In this document: positions 16,177-25,431 of the stretch, piece after piece
How positions within the stretch are numbered: the first letter of the stretch is position 1
How the letters are laid out: every line of letters begins with the position of its first letter
Assembly (NCBI RefSeq): GCF_022775115.1
Contig: NZ_JALFLA010000039.1
Location: 1 to 40,426, forward strand
Reading direction: 5' to 3'
From: Agathobaculum sp.
Lineage (GTDB): Bacteria; Bacillota; Clostridia; Oscillospirales; Butyricicoccaceae
DNA: 40,426 bases
Position numbers and translations under genes: made by a program
Notes under the pieces: generated by a model
The model's database searches: none
What the model was told of the DNA's origin: nothing
The model's input: the letters and a program-made list of their open reading frames with translations, nothing else

Positions 16177-16250
16177 AGCCGAATTGTGTAAAGGTAGCAC
16201 GACAGACTCTGACTCTGTTTGTGAGGGTTCGAATCCTTCTTCGGCTGCCA
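16177..16250 (+). tRNA. tRNA-Gln (anticodon CUG)
   Basis: 74 bases with CCA encoded. Acceptor AGCCGAA (16177-16183) pairs with TTCGGCT. The D arm closes with GTG/CAC around AAAGGTAG. The anticodon arm is ACAGA-CTCTGAC-TCTGT, which puts CTG at the anticodon and so reads CAG glutamine codons. The T arm is GAGGG-TTCGAAT-CCTTC, and the discriminator base G is as expected for Gln. A single tRNA with its own promoter and terminator. Confidence 0.93.
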
Positions 16251-16258
16251 CCGAAAAA

Positions 16259-16289
16259 GCAGCTTTTCACTTGGAAAGGCTGCTTTTTT
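16259..16289 (+). terminator. tRNA terminator
   Basis: GCAGCTTTTC (16259-16268) pairs with GAAAGGCTGC (16274-16283, one G-U), followed by six T. Confidence 0.9.
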
Positions 16290-16342
16290 CATTATTTGCG
16301 GTTGTCCGCATATCTTGCCTTTCACATCTAACACAACGGCAG

Positions 16343-16391
16343 CCCCCATTTGTCAGGCAGTAGGGTACATCATCGGCAAATGGGGGATTTT
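16343..16391 (+). terminator. Second terminator-like hairpin
   Basis: CCCCCATTTG (16343-16352) and CAAATGGGGG (16377-16386) form a perfect 10-bp stem around a 24-base loop, followed by ATTTT. It may back up the tRNA terminator, or be a leftover of whatever once stood upstream of the decayed SLH gene. Confidence 0.5.
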
Positions 16392-16430
16392 CTGATTTCG
16401 TGCCCAATACGACTTGATATTGTCAACATC

Positions 16431-16726
16431 ATAAAGTGGGTCAAGGCAAACGGTGTGTCTGACGGCAGGCTCTGATGGCGGCATCACCCGTGAGCAACTG
16501 GCAACCATGCTGTAGCGCTATGCGGGCAAGCCCGGTGAGCGGCCACAGTTTGGTGCATTTTGCCGACGCACAGCAGGTCGGTGGCTTTGCACAGCAGGCG
16601 CTGGCATGGGCGAACGAGAACGGCATCATGAGTGGTAAGGGCGATGGCATCTTCGTCCCGCAGGTCATGGCTACACGGGCGCAGGTGGCGCAGATGCCCA
16701 AGAATTTTGTCGAGAAGGCGCAGTAA
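16431..16726 (+). pseudogene. Decayed SLH-domain gene remnant
   Basis: Pieces of two SLH domains can be read in three frames. IKWVKANGVSDG (frame from 16431) is followed by a shift. Then GGITREQLATML (from 16477) meets an in-frame TAG and continues as RYAGKPGERPQ. After a further shift comes HFADAQQVGGFAQQALAWANENG, then IMSGKGDGIFVPQ and TRAQVAQM to a TAA at 16724-16726. The last stretch is very like the third SLH domain of the 878-4384 protein (TRAQVAQMLKNFME). At least two frameshifts and one nonsense codon make it non-functional; the 5' part is missing. A weak hairpin with CCACCGCTTTACC follows at about 16764-16798. Confidence 0.8.
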
Positions 16727-16859
16727 GGAGAATAGGACACATAAAAATAACTGCGGTGGGCACTGGATCGTACAGCGACCCAGTCTCCACCGCTTTACCT
16801 ACAGCAAGGCATTTGGACGGACGGGAGGGGAAAACCGTTTTCTCGTTCGGCCGCGCGTG

Positions 16860-17555
16860 TCAAAGCTGTTCCATGGAGGCGCGCAGCTTTTCGAGCGCGC
16901 GCTTTTCGATGCGCGATACATACGAGCGCGATATCCCAAGCTGCGCGGCGATCTCGCGCTGGGGCAGCGGGGCGGGTAGGCCGAGGCCGTAGCGCAGGCG
17001 GATAATCTCGCGCTCACGGGGGGATAGGCAGTCTGCCAGCGCATGGTGCATGGCGTCGTAGCGGTCCTGATCGTCGACGGCGCGCAGGGCATCGTCCTCG
17101 CAGCAGATCACATCCTGTAGAGCGAGGGCGTTGCCGTCGCCGTCGGTCTCAAGCGCGTCCGAGAGTGACAGCTCACCCGCCGTTTTGCGCTTTTGCCGAA
17201 AATGCATGAGCAGCTCGTTCTGGATGCATTTGGAAGCGTAGGTTGCCAGCTTGATGTTCTTATCCGGGCGAAACGTGCTGACCGCCTTGATCAGTCCAAT
17301 GGTACCGATCGAGAGCAGGTCGTCCTGCTCGGCGCTTGCGGCGTAATATTTTTTCACGATATGCGCTACCAGACGCAGGTTGTGCTCGATGAGCAATCCA
17401 CGCGCCTGCTCGTCGCCCTGCTCGAGCATACGGCGTAGCAGCTCCTGCTCTTTTTCGGGCGAAAGCGGCTTGGGAAAGGATCCGTCCGTGCCCTGCACGC
17501 GCAGAACGAAGAAGAAAAACGCGCCGCCAAGCGCGAACAGCGCAGGGATCAACAT
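16860..17555 (-). CDS. sigK: Sporulation sigma factor SigK
   Basis: 231 residues: late mother-cell sigma factor. A hydrophobic N-terminal pro-sequence (LIPALFALGGAFFFFVLRV) precedes region 2 (LIEHNLRLVAHIVKKYY, DLLSIGTIGLIKAVSTF, LATYASKCIQNELLMHFR) and region 4 (LSPREREIIRLRYGLGL, QREIAAQLGISRSYVSRIEKRAL). It is made as an inactive membrane-bound precursor and cut by SpoIVFB in the family. The gene is continuous, with no skin-type insertion. ATG 17555 is chosen because GAGG lies eight bases upstream; the GTG at 17564 overlaps that site. It is divergent from yajC; no convincing sigma-E promoter was found. Confidence 0.93.
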   Translation of the reverse strand: MLIPALFALGGAFFFFVLRVQGTDGSFPKPLSPEKEQELLRRMLEQGDEQARGLLIEHNLRLVAHIVKKYYAASAEQDDLLSIGTIGLIKAVSTFRPDKNIKLATYASKCIQNELLMHFRQKRKTAGELSLSDALETDGDGNALALQDVICCEDDALRAVDDQDRYDAMHHALADCLSPREREIIRLRYGLGLPAPLPQREIAAQLGISRSYVSRIEKRALEKLRASMEQL

Positions 17556-17631
17556 AATACGCACCTCATTTTCTGTAGAGTACGGTCATCCTATGACGGC
17601 CGCAGGCTGTCCTATTCCACCAAAATAGGGC

Positions 17632-17660
17632 TTGTATTTTTCGGTCGTATCCGGTATAAT
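17632..17660 (+). promoter_or_regulatory. Promoter of yajC-SCIFF group
   Basis: TTGTAT (17632-17637), 17 bases, TATAAT (17655-17660), 37 bases before the yajC start. Confidence 0.75.
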
Positions 17661-17696
17661 AGCTATTATCGGTGAAATGAACGAGGAGGTGTAAAT

Positions 17697-18029
17697 ATGC
17701 TGAGTGGACAGGAGTATCTGACGGCGATCGGCCAGTTCGCGCCGTTTGTCATTCTGATCGTTCTGTTTTATTTCATGCTCATCCGTCCGCAGAAGAAGCG
17801 CGACAAAGCTGAGCGGGATATGCGCAACTCGATTGCGGTGGGCGATGAGATATCGACCATCGGCGGCTTCATCGGCCGCGTGGTCAACATCAAGGACGAT
17901 GTGCTGACCATCGAGTCTTCGAGCGACCGCACCAAGCTCAAAATCTATCGCTGGGCGATTCGCGGCAAGGAGGCCGAGCCGGTCGAGACGGTCGAAGCCC
18001 CCAAGGACGCGGACAAGGATGAGAAGTAA
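17697..18029 (+). CDS. yajC: Preprotein translocase subunit YajC
   Basis: 110 residues. One membrane helix (about 13-30, FAPFVILIVLFYFMLI) is followed by the family signature RPQKKR and a cytoplasmic domain (VGDEISTIGGFIGRVVNI) with an acidic tail. It is an accessory subunit of the Sec translocon with SecDF. AGGAGG lies upstream of ATG 17697. In Clostridia it is commonly followed by the TIGR04086 protein and the SCIFF locus, as here. Confidence 0.95.
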   Translation: MLSGQEYLTAIGQFAPFVILIVLFYFMLIRPQKKRDKAERDMRNSIAVGDEISTIGGFIGRVVNIKDDVLTIESSSDRTKLKIYRWAIRGKEAEPVETVEAPKDADKDEK

Positions 18030-18093
18030 AACCGGCATATCCCAGCCTCTTGCCGAATAGGATAGAACATCTTTTTCGGCGGGAGGATGCGCA

Positions 18094-18510
18094 ATGACAA
18101 GAAAAACCAATGAGGGTCGCTCTCCGGCCGGCATTCTTCTGCCGGCCGCGGCGGCCGGCATGATCCTGACCCTGCTGCTGTTACTGGCCGGCGCTTTGTT
18201 GGTGCGCAGCGGTATGCTGGGCGAGGGAATGACTACGCCGTGGGCGCTGGGCGCGCTGATGCTTGGCTGCGCGGTGGCCGCGCTGTTTGCGGCTGGCCGT
18301 GCTCCGGGCGGCAAATTTGTCTGGGCGGTCGGCGCAGGCGCGTTGGTTTTTCTGCTGCTGCTGGCGATCGGCGCCGCGCTGATCGACCAGCCGGTACATA
18401 TCGTCCGCATGGCGGTCAGCTTGCTCTGCGCGCTGGCGGCCTCGGCGCTCGGCGGTTTCGCCGGCGCAAATATGCGCAAGAAAAAAAGGTATCATCATGT
18501 GAAAAAGTAG
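18094..18510 (+). CDS. TIGR04086-type membrane protein
   Basis: 138 residues with four hydrophobic helices (AGMILTLLLLLAGALLV, PWALGALMLGCAVAALFAAG, VWAVGAGALVFLLLLAIGA, MAVSLLCALAASALGGFAG) and a basic C-terminal tail. Size, topology and position between yajC and the SCIFF gene match the clostridial family TIGR04086. Function unknown; the constant neighbourhood suggests a role in export or handling of the SCIFF peptide (inference). It ends 12 bases before the SCIFF start. Confidence 0.8.
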   Translation: MTRKTNEGRSPAGILLPAAAAGMILTLLLLLAGALLVRSGMLGEGMTTPWALGALMLGCAVAALFAAGRAPGGKFVWAVGAGALVFLLLLAIGAALIDQPVHIVRMAVSLLCALAASALGGFAGANMRKKKRYHHVKK

Positions 18511-18522
18511 GAGGGAATCACC

Positions 18523-18669
18523 ATGAAGCATGTATCCACCCTGACCTCTGCAACGCTGAAGCAGACTGCCGCCCACGGCGGCTGCGGCGAATGCCAGACA
18601 TCCTGCCAGTCCGCCTGCAAGACTTCCTGCACGGTGGCAAACCAGAAGTGCGAGCACACTGCTAAGTAA
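18523..18669 (+). CDS. SCIFF ranthipeptide precursor
   Basis: 48 residues, beginning MKHVSTLTSATLKQTAAHGG, with six cysteines at 21, 24, 28, 32, 36 and 43 (CGECQTSCQS, ACKTSC, QKCEH). This is the 'six cysteines in forty-five residues' ribosomal peptide conserved across Clostridia. The radical SAM maturase encoded downstream installs thioether bridges from Cys sulfur to non-alpha carbons of acceptor residues. The N-terminal half acts as leader. ATG 18523 follows AGGAGGG. The mature product's role is unknown in the family; a signalling role has been suggested. Confidence 0.95.
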   Translation: MKHVSTLTSATLKQTAAHGGCGECQTSCQSACKTSCTVANQKCEHTAK

Positions 18670-18673
18670 ACCA

Positions 18674-18791
18674 AGCCTGCTTGCTTGATGCCGCAGGCTG
18701 ACCGAGCCTACGGTTCGGAGCGCGTGTGGCCCGCTTGCGGCACACGGTTTCGGCGGCGCAAGGAAAAAGTCAGGCGACTGTCCTGATTTTT
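18674..18791 (+). promoter_or_regulatory. Structured spacer after SCIFF gene
   Basis: Four successive stem-loops. A: AGCCTGC 18674-18680 with GCAGGCT 18693-18699. B: CCGAGCC 18702-18708 with GGTTCGG 18712-18718 (one G-U). C: CGTGTG 18723-18728 with CACACG 18741-18746. D: TCAGG 18770-18774 with CCTGA 18782-18786, flanked by AAAAA and TTTTT, so it looks like a weak terminator. The set could stabilise the peptide mRNA and let only part of transcription reach the maturase gene, giving more peptide than enzyme. Confidence 0.55.
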
Positions 18792-18853
18792 ATCAAGCGG
18801 TGATTTGTGCCGCTTTGCTCAAAACCGCGCATAGCGCGCATATGGAAGAATCG

Positions 18854-18882
18854 GCAAAGGCGCGCGGTTTGCGCGCCTTTGC
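18854..18882 (+). promoter_or_regulatory. 12-bp hairpin before maturase RBS
   Basis: GCAAAGGCGCGC (18854-18865) pairs perfectly with 18871-18882 around a GGTTT loop. It ends nine bases before the GGAGG of the maturase gene. There is no T-run, so it is more likely an mRNA processing or stability element, or a repressor site, than a terminator. Confidence 0.5.
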
Positions 18883-18908
18883 TAACGTTTCGGAGGAAAT
18901 AGACAAAC

Positions 18909-20279
18909 ATGATCCATCGCTACACAAAAAATGGACTGAATTTCGTGCTGGATGTCAACTCCGGCGCGGTTCATGTGCTGGATGACATCGGCTACGCGGT
19001 TTCCGGCTTGATTGACGAAAAGATGGGCGAGCAGTGCCCGCCTCAGCTTGTCGAGGCGCTGCCGCAGTACAGTGCGGACGCAGTGCGCGAAGCGTATGAC
19101 GAGCTGTACGAGCTGAAAAAAGCAGGCCAGCTCTTTGCCGCGGACGATTATATTGATGTCGGCAGCTATATTCCGGTCGACGCACCGGTCAAGGCGCTGT
19201 GTTTGCACGTCGCACACGACTGCAACCTCAGATGCCAATACTGCTTCGCCGCGACCGGCGACTTCGGCCAAGGCCGCAAGATCATGCCGCCCGAGATCGC
19301 CCGTAAGGCGATCGACTTTGTCGTTGCCCGCTCCGGGCAGCGGCACAATATCGAGGTCGACTTCTTCGGCGGAGAGCCGCTGATGGCGTGGGACACAGTC
19401 GTGCAGACGGTCGATTACGCGCGCAGCATCGAGCAGGCGGCAGGTAAGAAGTTCCGCTTCACCATCACGACCAACGGTCTGCTGCTCGATGAAGACAAGC
19501 GCCGCTACATCAACGAGAATATGGACAACTGCGTGCTGTCGATTGACGGCCGGCCGGATACCAACGACGAGTTTCGCAAGACGGTTTCGGGCGCGGGCAG
19601 CTATGATGTGATCGTGCCCAATTTCAAGGCGTTGGTCGATGCGCGCGACCCCGCGCTCGACTACTATGCGCGCGGCACGTTCACCGCGCACAACCTTGAT
19701 TTTGCCGACGATGTTGTCCACATTGCTGACGCGGGTTTCGATCGTCTGTCGGTCGAGCCGGTCGCGGCCGATCCGGGCAGCGGCTATGAGTTGACCGAGG
19801 CCGACCTGCCGCGTATCAAAGCGGAATATGACCGCCTGACTGATATTATCGTCGAGCGCCGCAAGGCGGGCAAGCCGTTCAGCTTTTTCCACTTCATGGT
19901 CGATCTGGAGCAGGGGCCGTGCGTGGTCAAGCGGCTGCGCGGCTGCGGCGCAGGCTATGAGTATGTGGCCGTCACACCGGACGGAGATATTTATCCCTGC
20001 CATCAGTTCGTCGGCAAGGAGGAGTTTAAGCAGGGCAACATACTCGACCAGTCGTTTGACATGGATATTGCGCAAACATTTGCCGAGATGAACATTTACA
20101 CCCGTCCCAAATGCCAGACGTGCTGGGCAAAGTTTTACTGCTCGGGCGGCTGCTCGGCATCCAACTACAATGCCAACCGGGATATGAATGACTCCTACGA
20201 GCTGGGCTGTGAGCTGGAACGCAAGCGCTTGGAGTGTGCGATTTACCTAAAGGCGGTCGAAAAAGGCTGCGCGGATTGA
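18909..20279 (+). CDS. SCIFF radical SAM maturase (CteB-like)
   Basis: 456 residues. An N-terminal peptide-recognition domain (about 1-90, including NSGAVHVLDDIGYAVSGL) precedes the radical SAM core with Cys105, Cys109 and Cys112 (HDCNLRCQYCF). DFFGGEPLMAW and TTNGLLL are typical core motifs. The C-terminal SPASM region holds further cysteines for auxiliary clusters (LRGCGAGYEYVAVTPDG, IYPCHQF, CQTCWAKFYCSGGCSASNYN). It uses SAM to form thioether crosslinks in the SCIFF peptide; cytoplasmic, oxygen-sensitive iron-sulfur enzyme. The start with GGAGG seven to nine bases upstream is clear. Confidence 0.96.
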   Translation: MIHRYTKNGLNFVLDVNSGAVHVLDDIGYAVSGLIDEKMGEQCPPQLVEALPQYSADAVREAYDELYELKKAGQLFAADDYIDVGSYIPVDAPVKALCLHVAHDCNLRCQYCFAATGDFGQGRKIMPPEIARKAIDFVVARSGQRHNIEVDFFGGEPLMAWDTVVQTVDYARSIEQAAGKKFRFTITTNGLLLDEDKRRYINENMDNCVLSIDGRPDTNDEFRKTVSGAGSYDVIVPNFKALVDARDPALDYYARGTFTAHNLDFADDVVHIADAGFDRLSVEPVAADPGSGYELTEADLPRIKAEYDRLTDIIVERRKAGKPFSFFHFMVDLEQGPCVVKRLRGCGAGYEYVAVTPDGDIYPCHQFVGKEEFKQGNILDQSFDMDIAQTFAEMNIYTRPKCQTCWAKFYCSGGCSASNYNANRDMNDSYELGCELERKRLECAIYLKAVEKGCAD

Positions 20280-20318
20280 GCGATAGCAACAAATCTCATC
20301 CGCCGCGCCGGAAATGCA

Positions 20319-20348
20319 TTGCGGCTGTGGCATCCGATGTCGTATAAT
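20319..20348 (+). promoter_or_regulatory. Promoter of ProC-like gene
   Basis: TTGCGG (20319-20324), 18 bases, TATAAT (20343-20348). Confidence 0.55.
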
Positions 20349-20391
20349 GGAGACTGTATCTTCGATTTGCCCTATCAAAGGAGTGGATTCC

Positions 20392-20883
20392 ATGCCGCAG
20401 AACGTATTGGTATCGGTGCTGGGCGAGGGCGCGTATTTGCAGCCGCTGGTGCGCGCCATACTGAAGCGTGAGCCGATCCCGGCGCGCAATCTTTGCCTGT
20501 CGGCCAAAAACGCCGCGGCCTGTCAGGCGGCGGAGGGCTATGCCGCGCGCATCTGTGAGGATGCTGCTGCGGCCATCCTTAACAGCGAGATTGTGCTGGT
20601 CACCGCCTCCCGGCGTGAGATGCCGACCTGCCTTGCACAAATATCTGACTGCACCCAGAAGCGCGTGCTTGTCACCGTGTGCGACGATGCGCGCGTCAAC
20701 TTGGCCTATGTGGTTGAGCGCATTGCCGGTGCGACCGAGTTTGTCGCCGCGGTGCTGCACAAGGGCGAGGGCGGCCGCTTTTTCGCATCTTACGAAATCG
20801 CAGACAAAACGCGCCTGTTCCTGCATCAGCCCTGCCGTGATCTGGTGGACGCGCTGTGCGAGGAGCTGAACACGGCTGGCTGA
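20392..20883 (+). CDS. ProC-like Rossmann-domain protein
   Basis: 163 residues. The N-terminus VLVSVLGEGAYLQPLVRAIL has a degenerate glycine-rich loop, and the alternating pattern that follows (LCLSAKNAAACQAAEGYAAR, NSEIVLVTASRREMP, KRVLVTVCDDARV) resembles the NAD(P)-binding half of pyrroline-5-carboxylate reductase. The dimerising C-terminal domain of that enzyme is absent, so it is unlikely to be a working reductase. It might be a binding or regulatory paralogue. ATG 20392 follows AAAGGAG. Identification rests on pattern only. Confidence 0.55.
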   Translation: MPQNVLVSVLGEGAYLQPLVRAILKREPIPARNLCLSAKNAAACQAAEGYAARICEDAAAAILNSEIVLVTASRREMPTCLAQISDCTQKRVLVTVCDDARVNLAYVVERIAGATEFVAAVLHKGEGGRFFASYEIADKTRLFLHQPCRDLVDALCEELNTAG

Positions 20884-20900
20884 GCCGGTTCTAACAAATC

Positions 20901-20975
20901 AAAACCGAGAATATGCTGTATCATGACCTTCCGCAAGGGGGAAGAAGAATGAGAAAACGGCATATCCTCGGTTTT
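20901..20975 (+). repeat. Inverted repeat spanning a start codon
   Basis: AAAACCGAGAATATG (20901-20915) is complementary to CATATCCTCGGTTTT (20961-20975) at 14 of 15 positions. The 45-base loop contains the AGGGGGA ribosome site and ATG 20949 of the membrane-protein gene. The right arm, followed by more T, lies inside codons 5-9. Confidence 0.6.
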
Positions 20976-21488
20976 TTTGATGAGCTGTCGCGCACACCGG
21001 CTTTTTTGTTCCTGTGCGCGATGTTTTTGTGCGGCGCGGCGGCGGGCGCGCTGACCGGCCTGCGTGCCGCCGCGCAGGGCGGCGCACAGACGCTGGCATC
21101 CATGCTCGCCGCGCTGCCTGCCCACCTGTTGCGAAGCGCGCTCAGCGCCATGCTTTGGCTGGCGCTGCCGCTTGTGTGCGGCCTGCTGCGCCCGGCTTCG
21201 CTGTTTCTGGCAGCGCTGGCGGCGGCGCGCGGCTTTGTGCTGGCGCTGACAGCAGCCGTCGCCCTCGGTGATACAGACGGGCTGCTGCTTTCTCTCTGCG
21301 CCACCGGCCTGCCTGCCTTGCTGAGTGTGCCCGCGCTGCTCGCCGCGTGCGCTATGGTGTGGCAGGCGGGCGAGACAAGCGGACGGTATTCCCTGCGCAC
21401 CTGCCGCGCGCCGTATGTGGTCTGCCTTGCGCTGGCGGTGTGCAGCGCACTGCTGCGCGCCGCGCTCGCCGTGGTGTGCAAGCTGTAA
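20949..21488 (+). CDS. SpoIIM-like polytopic membrane protein
   Basis: 179 residues with a basic N-terminus and about five membrane helices. The helix pattern resembles stage II sporulation protein M: FLFLCAMFLCGAAAGALTGL, MLWLALPLVCGLL, an ARGFVLALTAAVALG helix in place of the family's LKGxxxGF, and LLLSLCATGLPALLSVPALL. SpoIIM acts in forespore engulfment with SpoIID and SpoIIP. The match is by topology and a few residues only, so another small membrane protein is possible. ATG 20949 follows AGGGGGA; an ATG at 20913 lacks a ribosome site. Confidence 0.5.
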   Translation: MRKRHILGFFDELSRTPAFLFLCAMFLCGAAAGALTGLRAAAQGGAQTLASMLAALPAHLLRSALSAMLWLALPLVCGLLRPASLFLAALAAARGFVLALTAAVALGDTDGLLLSLCATGLPALLSVPALLAACAMVWQAGETSGRYSLRTCRAPYVVCLALAVCSALLRAALAVVCKL

Positions 21489-21661
21489 GACAGGCGTTTT
21501 ACCCGGTGAACGGGAAAGGCAGCCGCATCCGACTTGTGGAATCGAGCAATCCTTGATAGCATCACCGCGCTTTGACGGGCGCGCGGTCGTTTTCGCGCAC
21601 ACGATTGGAAAAAGTGAGCAAAATAAGCCGAAAGGCTCGCAAAGCGCGGCGCTGCCGGGGC

Positions 21662-21698
21662 ATCAAAAAAGTCTGCCATGGGGCAGACTTTTTTTGAT
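21662..21698. terminator. Strong bidirectional terminator
   Basis: GTCTGCC (21671-21677) and GGCAGAC (21682-21688), extended by flanking A6 and T7 tracts. It sits between the converging membrane-protein gene and dnaJ. The 21489-21661 stretch before it shows nothing recognisable. Confidence 0.9.
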
Positions 21699-21742
21699 GT
21701 AGCAAGGACGGCGGATAAGCCGCTTTGCTCTGCGCCGCGCTG

Positions 21743-22885
21743 TTACCGCTCGCTGAAAGCGTCCTTTACCTTGTCCCAAAAACTCTTTCGCTGGCTCTGG
21801 TTGGTATCGGTGGCGCTGTCCTCAAACTCGCGCAGCAGCTTTTTCTGCTTGTCGGACAGGTGCTTGGGCACTTCGATGTTGACGCGCACGAACTGGTCAC
21901 CCCGGCCGCGCCCGTTTACATTTTGAATACCCTTGCCCTTCATGCGGAACATCGTGCCGGTCTGTGTGCCCTCGGGTATCTTGTATTCCACGCGGCCATC
22001 GACCGTCGGCACCTGCAGGGTGTCGCCCAGCGCGGCCTGCGCGAAGGAGATCGGGATGTCGATCAGCACATCCTGTCCCTTGCGTGTGAAGATGGGGTGC
22101 GGCCGAATGGACACGGTGACGATCAGGTCGCCAGCCGGGCCGCCGTTCACGCCCGCGCTGCCCTGCCCGCGCTGCTGAATGGACTGCCCTTCGTCGATAC
22201 CGGCGGGGATATTGACCTTAAACTTGCGCGTTTTGCGCACACGGCCCGCGCCGCCGCATTTGCTGCACGGCTTTTTGATGATCTTGCCGGTGCCGCGGCA
22301 GTTGGGGCAGGCCGCCTGCGTTTGGAACATGCCGAGCGGTGTGCGCTGGGTCTGGGTGACCGTGCCGGTGCCGCGGCAGTTCGCGCAGGTCTCGGCGCTT
22401 GTACCGGGTGCCGCGCCTGTGCCGCCGCATTCGTCGCAGGTTTCTATCCGCTCGATCGAAAGCTCTTTTTCGCAGCCGAAAGCGGCCTCCTCAAACGAGA
22501 GGATGATGTTCCGGTGGATGGATTCGCCGCGCTGCGGCGCGTTGCGGCGGGACGAGCGCCCGCTGCCAAAGCCGCCGAAGAACGAGCCGAAGATGTCACC
22601 CAGATCGCCAAAGTCCGCAAAGCTGCCGTCAAAGCCGCCTGCGCCGCCGTAGCTCGGGTCAACGCCGGCAAAGCCGAACTGGTCGTATTTGGCGCGCTTA
22701 TCCTTGTCCGAGAGCACCTCATACGCCTCGTTTACCTCTTTGAACTGCTCGGCAGCCTCAGGGTTATCCTTATTCAGATCAGGATGGTACTTGCGGGCAA
22801 GGCGGCGGTAGGCCTTTTTCAGATCGTCCTCACTTGCGCCCTTTTGTACGCCGAGCACCTCATAATAATCTCTTTTATCTGCCAT
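21743..22885 (-). CDS. dnaJ: Chaperone DnaJ
   Basis: 380 residues, full length. J domain with HPD at 34-36 ([12 protein letters not shown]), a Gly/Phe-rich segment ([17 protein letters not shown]), and four zinc repeats [24 protein letters not shown] and CSKCGGAG, then the C-terminal substrate-binding domains. Co-chaperone that delivers clients to DnaK and stimulates its ATPase. Start ATG 22885 is fixed by the [12 protein letters not shown] beginning, with GAGGGAATC upstream. Last gene of the hrcA operon, separated from dnaK by 91 bases that hold a folded inverted repeat. Confidence 0.98.
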   Translation of the reverse strand: MADKRDYYEVLGVQKGASEDDLKKAYRRLARKYHPDLNKDNPEAAEQFKEVNEAYEVLSDKDKRAKYDQFGFAGVDPSYGGAGGFDGSFADFGDLGDIFGSFFGGFGSGRSSRRNAPQRGESIHRNIILSFEEAAFGCEKELSIERIETCDECGGTGAAPGTSAETCANCRGTGTVTQTQRTPLGMFQTQAACPNCRGTGKIIKKPCSKCGGAGRVRKTRKFKVNIPAGIDEGQSIQQRGQGSAGVNGGPAGDLIVTVSIRPHPIFTRKGQDVLIDIPISFAQAALGDTLQVPTVDGRVEYKIPEGTQTGTMFRMKGKGIQNVNGRGRGDQFVRVNIEVPKHLSDKQKKLLREFEDSATDTNQSQRKSFWDKVKDAFSER

Positions 22886-22920
22886 TGTGATTCCCTCAAA
22901 TGGTAATAGAATTACAGCGC

Positions 22921-22965
22921 CGTAGGGCGCGACGCTCCGGCCAACCGGAGTCATCCCGCCCTACG
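22921..22965. repeat. Nested inverted repeat in dnaK-dnaJ gap
   Basis: Outer arms CGTAGGGCG (22921-22929) and CGCCCTACG (22957-22965); inner arms CTCCGG (22935-22940) and CCGGAG (22945-22950) with a CCAA loop. It looks like a mobile palindromic element or an mRNA processing site that lowers dnaJ relative to dnaK. Only one copy was seen in this window. Confidence 0.55.
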
Positions 22966-22976
22966 AAAGCGTTTGC

Positions 22977-24836
<1,860 letters not shown>

Positions 24837-24868
24837 TTAGTATGATAACTATATTTATTTAACGGTAG

Positions 24869-25414
24869 TCAGTTTGCGACCTTGACCATCGCGTGGCGGA
24901 TGACCTTGTCGCCAAAGCGAAAGCCCTGCTGGAACACCTCGGCGATCACATTCGCCTCGAGGTTTTCGTCCTCCACATGCATGACCGCATCGTGCAGGTT
25001 GGGGTCAAACGCCGTGCCGGGGGCGGCCTCGATGACCGTTACGCCCAGCCCCTTTAGGCTTTCGGTCAGCTGCGTCATGGTCAGCTCGACGCCCTTTTTA
25101 TATTCCGTGTCGGCCGTTTCAGCGCCAAGCGCGCGCGCAAGGTTGTCATAGGTTGGCAGCAGCGCCTTGACCGCGTGACCGACCGCCTCGCCGTAGGTCT
25201 GCTCGCGCTCGCGCTGGCTGCGCTTGCGGAAGTTGTCGTACTCAGCAGCCATGCGCAGGTAGCGGTCGTTCAGCTCGTCGTATTTGGACTTCCATTCATC
25301 CTGCGGCGGCTGCGGCTCGGCGGACTGCTCCCCGGCGGTTTGCTCGGCCGGGGCAGCTTCCTCCGCGGTCTGCTGCTCAGTCTCAGCCGCCTCAGGCTTG
25401 TTTTTCTTGCTCAT
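24869..25414 (-). CDS. grpE: Nucleotide exchange factor GrpE
   Basis: 181 residues. A Glu/Ala/Gln-rich disordered N-terminus, a long coiled-coil helix (WKSKYDELNDRYLRMAAEYDN), and the C-terminal beta domain with the signature ending at AFDPNLHDAVMHVED and VFQQGFRFGDKVIRHAMVKV. It releases ADP from DnaK. The ATG at 25414 has GGAGG 11 bases upstream; an ATG at 25435 overlapping the hrcA stop is possible but has no ribosome site. Confidence 0.96.
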   Translation of the reverse strand: MSKKNKPEAAETEQQTAEEAAPAEQTAGEQSAEPQPPQDEWKSKYDELNDRYLRMAAEYDNFRKRSQREREQTYGEAVGHAVKALLPTYDNLARALGAETADTEYKKGVELTMTQLTESLKGLGVTVIEAAPGTAFDPNLHDAVMHVEDENLEANVIAEVFQQGFRFGDKVIRHAMVKVAN

Positions 25415-25431
25415 GTCGTTTGATGCCTCCA

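Noticed and set aside
16860-17555. Possible skin-type interruption of sigK
   Set aside because: Regions 2 and 4 are contiguous in one uninterrupted frame.
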